Positions 57,528 to 64,000 of a DNA stretch of 64,000 bases are shown in pieces. The number at the start of each line of letters is the position of its first letter. Positions within the stretch are counted from its first letter, which is position 1. The stretch lies in assembly GCA_947372165.1 (NCBI GenBank), contig CANBSP010000008.1, forward strand, positions 1-64,000, given 5' to 3'. Under the pieces are notes generated by a model. That model ran no database searches, was not told the origin of the DNA, and was given only the letters and a program-made list of their open reading frames with translations. Position numbers and translations under genes: made by a program. The stretch is from Actinomycetota bacterium. GTDB lineage: Bacteria > Actinomycetota > Actinomycetes > Nanopelagicales > Nanopelagicaceae.

Positions 57528-58907
57528 GTGAATCGCAATCTCTATGACTTACTTGGCCTCATTGCTGCCGTCTGCTTCATCTTGGCCCTCAAGGGCCTCT
57601 CTTCGCCAAAGTCTGCTCGACGCGGAAATATCATTGGCGCAATTGGTGCGACGCTTGGCACCATCTTGGTCTTTTGGGCACCTGGTGGTCAGCATAAGAA
57701 CTTACTTCCAATCCTTGGCGCAATCGCCTTTGGTGTTCTCGTTGGCGTACCTGCAGCTCGTCGAATCCAGATGACTCAGATGCCACAACTTGTTGCACTC
57801 TTCAACGGAGTGGGCGGCGGCGCTGCGGCGCTTGTGTCCACTGTCGAATATCTTCGTCTTGGTAGCGATGCAACCACCGCCAAGATTCTTGCGACTGTAT
57901 TCACAGTTGTCGTTGGTTGTGTTTCATTCTCAGGTTCGATCATCACCTTCTTGAAGTTGCAAGAGATCATGACGACCCGACCTGTCGTCTTCCCAGGCGG
58001 AAGATTTGTTATTGCTGCAACCCTTGCCGCACTCTTGGGAAGTGCAGGCTGGGTCATCAACTCTGGCGGAACAAAGCCACTTGTCATCATGGGCCTTCTC
58101 GCATTGGCCTTTGGCGTCCTCTTCGTACTCCCTGTCGGTGGTGCTGATGTGCCTATCGTTATCTCACTCTTAAATGCCTTCACAGGATTGACCGTTGCGG
58201 CAAGTGGTTATGTGCTTCAAGCAACGCTCCTCATTGTTGCCGGAACCCTGGTTGGTGCATCGGGAACGATTCTGACTCGTTTGATGGCCGCCGCCATGGG
58301 TCGCTCGCTCTTTGGCACTCTCTTCGGAGCATTTACCGCCAAGCCTCAAGAGAGTTCCGGAGCAACTGAGACTCGATCCGTTAAATCTGGATCAGCCGAT
58401 GATGTCGCCATTCTCCTGAACTACGCCCAGCGCGTTGTCATTGTTCCTGGCTTTGGCCTTGCCGTTGCACAAGCTCAGCACACCGTACGCGAATTAGCGG
58501 ATCTTCTTACGAGCAAGGGCGTTGATGTCGCTTATGGAATCCACCCAGTTGCAGGCCGTATGCCAGGTCATATGAATGTGCTCCTTGCCGAGGCGAATGT
58601 TCCTTACGAGCAACTTGTGGAGATGGAAGAAGTGAATCCAACTTTTCCTCAGACAGATGTTGTGCTCGTTGTTGGAGCCAATGACGTCGTGAACCCTGCT
58701 GCTAAAACAACACCAGGTTGCCCTATCTACGGCATGCCCATCTTGGATGTTGCTCAAGCAGGCAATGTCATCTTCTTAAAGCGATCGATGCGTCCGGGCT
58801 TTGCAGGAATTGAGAACGAGCTTCTCTATGATGCGAAGACCACTCTCCTCTTTGGAGATGCGAAAGATTCTTTGACGAAGGTTGTCTCGGCGCTCAAGGC
58901 GCTTTAA
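57528..58907 (+). CDS. pntB: NAD(P) transhydrogenase, beta subunit
   Basis: A 459-residue protein: membrane domain (residues 1-about 265, about nine helices) and NADP-binding domain III with VVIVPGFGLAVAQAQH, GYHPVAGRMPGHMNVLLAEA and the RSMRPGFAGIENEL segment. It completes a three-gene pnt operon that uses the proton gradient to make NADPH. Confidence 0.95.
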   Translation: MNRNLYDLLGLIAAVCFILALKGLSSPKSARRGNIIGAIGATLGTILVFWAPGGQHKNLLPILGAIAFGVLVGVPAARRIQMTQMPQLVALFNGVGGGAAALVSTVEYLRLGSDATTAKILATVFTVVVGCVSFSGSIITFLKLQEIMTTRPVVFPGGRFVIAATLAALLGSAGWVINSGGTKPLVIMGLLALAFGVLFVLPVGGADVPIVISLLNAFTGLTVAASGYVLQATLLIVAGTLVGASGTILTRLMAAAMGRSLFGTLFGAFTAKPQESSGATETRSVKSGSADDVAILLNYAQRVVIVPGFGLAVAQAQHTVRELADLLTSKGVDVAYGIHPVAGRMPGHMNVLLAEANVPYEQLVEMEEVNPTFPQTDVVLVVGANDVVNPAAKTTPGCPIYGMPILDVAQAGNVIFLKRSMRPGFAGIENELLYDAKTTLLFGDAKDSLTKVVSALKAL

Positions 58908-58911
58908 TTAT

Positions 58912-59973
58912 TTAAAGTTTTCCGCGCGCGATCTGAATCGGCCAGGTAACTTCTTGCCCTAAGACTGATGCGGCAAAGAGTGGCCAACGTGGGTTACGTA
59001 AGAATTCTCTGGCCATCATGACGGCATCTGCCTTACTTGACGAGATGATCTCCTCGGCTTGTGCCGGATCGGTGATCATTCCTACCGCTGAAGTGAATGC
59101 GCCGCCAACGTTCTTGATGGCATCAGCAAAGTGAACCTGATAACCAGGCCCCACGGTGATATTTGCCTTCGCAACATTTCCACCACTGGAGACATCGATC
59201 AGATCGACTCCCAGCGCGGTGAGTTCTGGCGCAAGCTTCACGCTCTCTTCAATGGTCCAACCACCATCCGTCCAGTCCGAGGCAGAGATTCGCACAAAGA
59301 GTGGCATCTGGGCAGGGATAGATGCGCGGACTTCAGCAGTTACCTCTTTGAGGAAGCGTGTGCGATTTTCATACGAGCCGCCATATTCGTCGGTGCGGGT
59401 ATTAGAAAGTGGTGAGTAGAACTCGTGCAGGAGGTAACCGTGAGCAGCATGGATCTCAACGAGATCAAACCCGGCATCAACTGCTCGCTTAGCGGCCTCG
59501 CCGAACGCTTTAACAAGATCCTTGATCTCTTCAGTTGAGAGTGAACGTGGTTCTGGGTAGCCAGGGAATGCGATCGCCGACGGAGCGACTGCCTGCCAGC
59601 CACCTTCTTCATCCGTTGCAATCGGATGATCAGAACCTGGAAGCGTTGTTCCCGCTTTACGGCCGGCATGCGCGAGTTGAATACCGATCTTTACATTCTG
59701 AGAGTGGGAGAAATCCGTAATGCGCTTCCACGCCACCACTTGTTCTTCGTTATAGAGACCAGGGCAACCAATGGAGATGCGTCCCTCAGGAACTACGCCG
59801 GTTGCTTCGGCGATGATCAAACCGGTTCCACCTGTCGCAAATGACCCGAGGTGCGCCATATGCCATTCACCCACGATGCCTTCGGGTGCCGAGTATTGGC
59901 ACATTGGGCTCACCCAGATGCGATTAGAAAATGTTGTGCCACGAAGTGTGAGTGGATCAAAGAGGTGTGGCAT
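58912..59973 (-). CDS. Old-yellow-enzyme family ene-reductase (NamA/YqjM type)
   Basis: FMN-dependent NADPH oxidoreductase of 353 residues. The start is ATG 59973 (MPHLFDPL); the longer open frame adds poor-quality residues. Motifs: NRIWVSPMCQYSA (Cys at the FMN), AHAGRKA, HAAHGYLLHEFYSPLSNTRTDEYGG (substrate and flavin) and GMITDPAQAEEI. Such enzymes reduce unsaturated carbonyl compounds; the natural substrate is unknown. It starts four bases after the pirin stop. Confidence 0.93.
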   Translation of the reverse strand: MPHLFDPLTLRGTTFSNRIWVSPMCQYSAPEGIVGEWHMAHLGSFATGGTGLIIAEATGVVPEGRISIGCPGLYNEEQVVAWKRITDFSHSQNVKIGIQLAHAGRKAGTTLPGSDHPIATDEEGGWQAVAPSAIAFPGYPEPRSLSTEEIKDLVKAFGEAAKRAVDAGFDLVEIHAAHGYLLHEFYSPLSNTRTDEYGGSYENRTRFLKEVTAEVRASIPAQMPLFVRISASDWTDGGWTIEESVKLAPELTALGVDLIDVSSGGNVAKANITVGPGYQVHFADAIKNVGGAFTSAVGMITDPAQAEEIISSSKADAVMMAREFLRNPRWPLFAASVLGQEVTWPIQIARGKL

Positions 59974-59977
59974 GGTC

Positions 59978-61054
59978 TTAGTTGCCACTTCCCTTGTGAT
60001 TATCTTGTGATTCTTGGATGCCATCTGGCGTATTGTGAACATTCTTAATATCGCCACCAAGCTTTGCGCCTTCGCCACTTCGGTTCAGTGGCTTCTTTTC
60101 AGTCAGATGATCTGCCGGAACAGTGCCAAGTAACCCCTTTTGGAAATCTTCGAAGGCTTGGAGAACTTCTGCCTTCGTATTCATCACAAACGGCCCCATC
60201 CAGGCGACAGTTTCACGAATCGGCTCGCCGCCTAAAATCAGGATATCCATCTGTGGGCTTCGTGACTCTTGAACGCTATCGGCTTGAATCACGAGTGTTC
60301 CGCCATCAACCATGACAGCGAGTTGACCCATCTGAACTGGTTGACGATTCTCGCCGACTGTTCCTTTGCCATTTAATGTGTAGATAAGTGCGTTGTAATC
60401 CGGACGCCACGGTAGGCGAAGTTGCGCGCCAGGCGCGATGGTTGCGTGGACCAAGGTGATCGGTGTTTGGGTGGAACCTGGGCCCTTGTGGCCATCTACT
60501 TCACCGGCGATGACGCGGATGAGTGATCCGCCATCGGCGCTTGTCAGGAGCGCAACATCAGCGGCTCGTAGATCTTGGTAAGAAGGCTTTGACCACTTCT
60601 TTGCTGCTGGGAGATTTACCCACAGTTGGAAACCATGGAAGAGGCCACCTGACATCACCAAATGCTCGGGTGGAGTTTCGATATGCAAAATTCCTGCGCC
60701 AGCAGTCATCCATTGGGTATCGCCGTTGCTGATGGTTCCGCCGCCACCGTGATTATCTCGGTGATCGAAGATGCCATCGATAATGTATGTAACCGTCTCA
60801 AAGCCGCGGTGTGGGTGCCAAGGAGTGCCCTTGGGTTCGCCCGGTGCATACTCAACCTCACCCATCTGATCTAGGTGGATGAATGGATCAAGATCTGCGA
60901 GATCAACGCCTGCAAAAGCACGACGGACTGGGAATCCTTCACCTTCGAAACCTTGTGGCGCCGTGGTTACTGATTTCACACGGCGAACCGGTGATGCAGG
61001 ATTTGCGACTACACGAGGTAGGACAGTTAAGTCACTCACTGTTACAGCAGGCAT
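59978..61054 (-). CDS. Pirin-family protein
   Basis: A bicupin of 358 residues. The metal-binding motif HPHRGFETVTYIIDG with following HRDNHGG and GAGILHIETPP is standard for pirins, some of which are quercetinases. It is upstream of the ene-reductase, which suggests a shared stress or detoxification role. The C-terminal 50 residues are a polar extension. Confidence 0.92.
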   Translation of the reverse strand: MPAVTVSDLTVLPRVVANPASPVRRVKSVTTAPQGFEGEGFPVRRAFAGVDLADLDPFIHLDQMGEVEYAPGEPKGTPWHPHRGFETVTYIIDGIFDHRDNHGGGGTISNGDTQWMTAGAGILHIETPPEHLVMSGGLFHGFQLWVNLPAAKKWSKPSYQDLRAADVALLTSADGGSLIRVIAGEVDGHKGPGSTQTPITLVHATIAPGAQLRLPWRPDYNALIYTLNGKGTVGENRQPVQMGQLAVMVDGGTLVIQADSVQESRSPQMDILILGGEPIRETVAWMGPFVMNTKAEVLQAFEDFQKGLLGTVPADHLTEKKPLNRSGEGAKLGGDIKNVHNTPDGIQESQDNHKGSGN

Positions 61055-61135
61055 CGAAGCTCTCTTCAGATAGATTTAGTTGAATCTTTAACTACTTTCC
61101 AATCATAGAACGTCAGAACTCGCTTCGCTATTCCA

Positions 61136-61278
61136 GCTCCATCTCGGTGCGGGCGTGGGGTTTTTGCGTGGAGGTTAGTCGGATCGCACCTGCGCTCCAC
61201 CTCGATGCGGGCGTGGGGTTTTTTGCGTGGAGGTTAGTCGGATCGCACCTGCGCTCCATCTCGGTGCGGGCGTGGGGC
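61136..61278. repeat. 58-59-bp tandem repeat, about 2.4 copies
   Basis: Units start at GCTCC at 61136, 61194 and 61253 (third cut short). Each holds GTGGAG and CTCCAC, able to form a hairpin, plus a T-run. It lies in the spacer between the pirin gene and the next plus-strand gene. No protein-coding frame here is convincing. Confidence 0.9.
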
Positions 61279-61416
61279 CACCGCTTAATTGGGATATTGC
61301 GCACAAACCACCCGTTTTTCACCCACTTTTTCACCCGTTTGCGAGAGTCGGTCTATTCCCAATACAGGTTCGAGAGGAATACCCTTCAATAACGGAGAAG
61401 TATCGATGGAGGTGCG

Positions 61417-61692
61417 ATGCAAAGTTTGGCCGTTACGGCAGTCATCGTCTTATTACTCGCCATCGTCGGCGGCCCAGTGACATTTTTACTCTCGCGAAGC
61501 AATCCTCGAGGGCGCTCACTCTTTATTCTTCACAGAGTCGGAACAACAATCTTAGGTTTTCTCTCTTCTCTCATGAGTTTTACCTTGATGGCCGCGCATC
61601 TCTCCATCATTATCAGATCACTCGGAGCCATTGGATTACTCTCAAGCGTCGTAGGTCTGATTCGACTCTATCGAAAGACGTCGCGGCGTTAG
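61417..61692 (+). CDS. Small membrane protein of unknown family
   Basis: A 91-residue protein with two to three hydrophobic segments (residues 4-24, 44-62, 67-83) and a basic end (LYRKTSRR). GGAGGTGCG directly before the ATG is a strong ribosome site, so the gene is real. No family is recognised. It lies 86 bases before the HNH gene on the same strand. Confidence 0.7.
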   Translation: MQSLAVTAVIVLLLAIVGGPVTFLLSRSNPRGRSLFILHRVGTTILGFLSSLMSFTLMAAHLSIIIRSLGAIGLLSSVVGLIRLYRKTSRR

Positions 61693-61778
61693 ATTAATTC
61701 AGCTTTCAAACTCTACGAGGTTGTGGAAATCTAAAAAACCTCACAATTCATGTCAGTGGAGATTCAGATAATTCATTC

Positions 61779-63173
61779 ATGTACATGACCACCGCAGACC
61801 TATCAGCAAATGAAGAAGTGACTCATCTGCTTCATGCGCCGGCTGGTATCGAAGTACTTACGCAGCTTGTAAAAATTGATCCACTTACTCTTGATGAGTC
61901 GGGAAGAATTGATTTTCTCAGCGCGCTCGAGCGACAGTCCGGTTGGCTTCAATCAGTAATGCAATCTGCGATCGTCGCAGTTGCAGGATCTAAAGCTTCG
62001 CGAGCAGAAGATATTTTTGCGGGCGTCGATGATGCGGAGCGAGAAGAGATTGCTCTGGCCTTGCGCGTATCTGGCGGATCGGCACAGCAAAAGATAGATG
62101 TAGCTCGAGTCCTCACCTCACACCTTCCCGAGACCACCGCTGCGCTCGCCTCAGGCCAGATTTCACTCGCTCATGCCAATGTCATTGCGAAAGAGAGCGC
62201 GGAAATCATCCGTTCCGGCGCAACATCCGAACAGATCTGCGAACTCGAGCGAATCGCACTCTCGCACTCTGAATTTCATACTCCAGGACAGGTTGCCTCA
62301 AAAATCAAAGCCGCAATCGCCAAACTTGCACCAGTGGAATTTGAAGAGGCTTGTTCGATTGCGCAAGAACGACGGAGCGTCGACTGCTATCCACAGGCAA
62401 ATGGCATGGCCCAGATAGTCGCCCTTCTTCCGGCCGCCGATGCCCAGGTTGTAATGCTCGCCATCGATAAGTTGGCCCGGCTCAATAAAGAGAGCGCACG
62501 GCATGAAGCCACTCTCGCTGAGCGAAATCGCCTTCGCGTGAGAGAGAAATCAGGCGCACGTATAGGCGCGGATCACATTGACCGGGAAGCGATCTCCCTT
62601 CAATTACGGATTGAAGCCCTTCGCGCCGATGCATTGACAACAATCGCTAAGGATTACCTTGCCACTTCCCTCTCGCAAGGTTCTTCCCATGGGCGCCCAG
62701 TGACTCTCAATCTCACGATGGATCTTCCAACTCTCTTAGGCCTCGCTGAGAATCCCGCTGAACTCAAAGGTTACGGGCCGGTACCTGCTTCGGTCGGCAG
62801 AGAATTAGCCGCTGATGGAAGGTGGCGGAAATTTATTACTGACCCATTGAGCGGGGAATTGCTCGATGTCGGAAGATCGACCTACGAACCTCCCCAACCA
62901 CTCAAAGATTTCTTAACCGCGCGGGATCAAGTTTGTCGATTCCCTCACTGCAGGCAACCGGCTCGGATATCAGATATTGACCATGCCGATCCTTGGGAAT
63001 CCGGCGGTGAGACCTCACGTGAAAATATGGGGATGCTCTGCCGTCGCCATCATCAGATGAAGACGCACGGAGGTTGGAAGCTCACAAGCAATAGTGATGG
63101 CTCCTGTCATTGGGAATCACCGCAAGGCAAGATCTATTTCGTACCATCTCGAAGGATGGATCAAGATTACTGA
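61779..63173 (+). CDS. DUF222 / HNH endonuclease protein (13E12 family)
   Basis: A 464-residue protein: DUF222 domain (about 20-330) and a C-terminal HNH domain with CRFPHC, DIDHADPW and NMGMLCRRHHQMKTHGGW (Cys/His/Asn ligands). Such proteins are multi-copy in many actinobacteria and linked to mobile or repeat elements. GATAAT lies six bases before the ATG (leaderless); MTTADLS two codons later is an alternative start. It is next to tmRNA. Confidence 0.88.
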   Translation: MYMTTADLSANEEVTHLLHAPAGIEVLTQLVKIDPLTLDESGRIDFLSALERQSGWLQSVMQSAIVAVAGSKASRAEDIFAGVDDAEREEIALALRVSGGSAQQKIDVARVLTSHLPETTAALASGQISLAHANVIAKESAEIIRSGATSEQICELERIALSHSEFHTPGQVASKIKAAIAKLAPVEFEEACSIAQERRSVDCYPQANGMAQIVALLPAADAQVVMLAIDKLARLNKESARHEATLAERNRLRVREKSGARIGADHIDREAISLQLRIEALRADALTTIAKDYLATSLSQGSSHGRPVTLNLTMDLPTLLGLAENPAELKGYGPVPASVGRELAADGRWRKFITDPLSGELLDVGRSTYEPPQPLKDFLTARDQVCRFPHCRQPARISDIDHADPWESGGETSRENMGMLCRRHHQMKTHGGWKLTSNSDGSCHWESPQGKIYFVPSRRMDQDY

Positions 63174-63180
63174 TTGCACT

Positions 63181-63216
63181 GCATGTAACAGTGCATGTAA
63201 CAGTGCATGTAACAGT
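63181..63216. repeat. 12-bp tandem repeat, three copies, at the tmRNA end
   Basis: Three copies of GCATGTAACAGT right after the HNH stop and touching the last base of tmRNA. Each contains CACTG/CAGTG inverted ends, so small hairpins are possible. Confidence 0.88.
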
Positions 63217-63582
63217 GGAGGTGCCGGGAATCGAACCCGGGTCCTCTAGTACTGACATAAAGCTTCTACGGGCGTAGTGCACTAAACGTTTTCTCAGCCC
63301 TGACTCTCACGCGCACATGTAGTCAACGAACTCATTTAGGAAGTGATTTCCCCGCTCACATCCCTAACACTGTGAGTAGGTAAGCTCTCTAGCGACGCTA
63401 GATTCCGTGACGAGAGCGCGCACGGGCTAACGGATCACTATCGCTTATGCAGCGAGAGTTAGATCAGCGGCAGTTGTACTGGCGCTTATAGTTTTGTCAC
63501 GGTTTTTGGTTAACGAGATCATCCGGACTTCCTCGGCCCGCTTCCTTTATCCCAACATCTAAAGTCGAGACCGTTCACCCCC
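63216..63582 (-). ncRNA. ssrA: tmRNA (ssrA)
   Basis: Rescues stalled ribosomes with SmpB. On the minus strand the 5' end GGGGGTGAACGG pairs its acceptor GGGGGTG with CACCTCC at the 3' end (all seven pairs, one G-U), and the T arm CCCGGGTTCGATTCCCGG is clear. Discriminator A is at 63216; the CCA is not encoded. The tag frame reads ASTTAADLTLAA then TAA (63483-63445), ending in LAA like other actinobacterial tags. Length is 367 nt. smpB lies 345 bases upstream. Confidence 0.93.
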
Positions 63583-63927
63583 GTGGTTAGACGGAAATTA
63601 GAAAGCTACATTCACACAGGTCGCCCCGTGCCAAAAGTTCCCTATGTAATTATTAAAGATTGCAGATATCTCTGAAATCGACGACGATCCCCAAAATTCA
63701 ATCAAGTCGCCAATCCCCCGCCGTGAGTTCCGCAGATACTGCGGCCGCTATTCGAGAGGAGGGTGAAGATCATTAAATCAGATGGTGCGTCGCTTGAGAT
63801 AAGTGTAAGGAAAGTTCGTTCAAATTCACAACTGGAGCTTTGCCCGCCCCATAGCTGATCTTCTTGCACGCCTGCTGATCTTCTTGCACGCCTGCTGATC
63901 TTCTTGACGAAGAGAAGCGCGCAAAAC
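63583..63927. other. Spacer between tmRNA and smpB
   Basis: About 345 bases without a supported gene. It must hold the ssrA promoter on the minus strand. Near 63854-63908 it has a 20-bp tandem repeat. Confidence 0.5.
63854..63908. repeat. 20-bp tandem repeat, about 2.6 copies
   Basis: GCTGATCTTCTTGCACGCCT at 63854 and 63874, and a partial copy from 63894. It lies just after the smpB stop on the minus strand. Confidence 0.9.
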
Positions 63928-64000
63928 TCAATCCTTGCCAGAGGTCCTTCTCGATAGCTCGCGCGTGACTTCGCGATTAGCCTGCTTCTCCATGAGCGCA
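63928..64000 (-). CDS. smpB: SsrA-binding protein SmpB, C-terminal end (rest outside window)
   Basis: The last 23 codons end in TGA at 63928 and read ALMEKQANREVTRELSRR..., matching the basic C-terminal helix of SmpB. Its place 5' of ssrA on the same strand supports this. The fragment is too short for more. Confidence 0.75.
   Translation of the reverse strand, partial: ALMEKQANREVTRELSRRTSGKD

Noticed and set aside
61136-61278. Possible CRISPR array
   Set aside because: Units are contiguous with no unique spacers and there are no cas genes.
61128-61392. Open frames through the 59-bp repeat on both strands
   Set aside because: Repetitive by DNA, not conserved by protein pattern; better explained as a non-coding repeat.
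63583-63927. A gene between tmRNA and smpB
   Set aside because: No open frame with ribosome site and family likeness; region is probably promoter and repeat.

Overview
The window looks like a chromosomal segment of a free-living actinobacterium with a small, compact genome and middling GC content (about half by eye). The evidence is gene families and gene order. lexA, a divergent LysM/ChiZ-like gene and nrdR lie together. argS-lysA-hom-thrC-thrB-rho-rpmE-prfA-prmC, recO-uppS-glyS-dgt-dnaG and clpS-DUF2017-murI-rph-rdgB are arranged much as in Mycobacterium. Actinobacterial families DUF4192, DUF3039, DUF2017 and DUF222-HNH are present. Short spacers, many apparently leaderless genes, a xylose pathway and two sugar ABC transporters suggest a streamlined freshwater lineage such as the Nanopelagicales (acI) or a relative; that placement is inference. 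There is no rRNA operon, CRISPR array, transposase or clear prophage.

Layout: 1-1666 holds the end of galE, an ACT protein and an unusual DoxX-Rieske fusion, followed by tRNA-Asn. 1816-12702 is mostly minus strand: dnaG, dgt, a DUF218 protein, dusB, glyS, uppS, recO and leuA, with a plus-strand BenE-type permease inserted. leuA is preceded by a newly visible leader peptide with three consecutive Leu codons and a promoter inside the end of glnA. Then come glnA (GlnA2-like), ald, DUF4192, a PKD-domain secreted protein, a Nudix hydrolase, a DinG-type helicase, a DinB-like protein, a histone-H1-like protein and the nrdR-nrdJ module. 24562-25711 is the SOS module, with two LexA boxes between the LysM gene and lexA. 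25708-36506 carries prmC, prfA, rpmE, rho, the threonine/lysine genes and argS.

36544-45925 is a sugar region. A minus-strand operon (binding protein, permease, ATPase, LacI-type regulator) faces a plus-strand operon (binding protein, ATPase, permease), followed by tRNA-Leu and xylA. An unrecognised 143-aa gene sits between the operons, flanked by two inverted copies of a 21-bp TAACG-containing motif. Each operon has a hairpin terminator just after the binding-protein gene, which would give excess binding protein over transporter. Neither binding protein has a lipobox cysteine.

46035-49796 holds a coiled-coil protein with a lysine-rich tail, a membrane acyltransferase with SGNH domain, and a convergent gene whose product joins an H1-like cytoplasmic tail, one membrane helix and a predicted outside Fn3-like domain. 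This is the best candidate for something undescribed: three proteins in the window share the same Ala-Lys-Lys-rich tail. 49844-55068 is rdgB, rph, murI, DUF2017, clpS, a secreted GH18 protein and DUF3039. 55099-58907 is argF and pntAA-pntAB-pntB. 58912-61054 is an old-yellow-enzyme and pirin pair. The window ends with a 59-bp repeat, a small membrane protein, a DUF222-HNH protein, tmRNA and the 3' end of smpB.

Two genome-level habits stand out. Many start codons lie 6-7 bases after a TANNNT box (leaderless transcripts), and short perfect tandem repeats (5-59 bp) recur in spacers, next to stop codons and in linkers.
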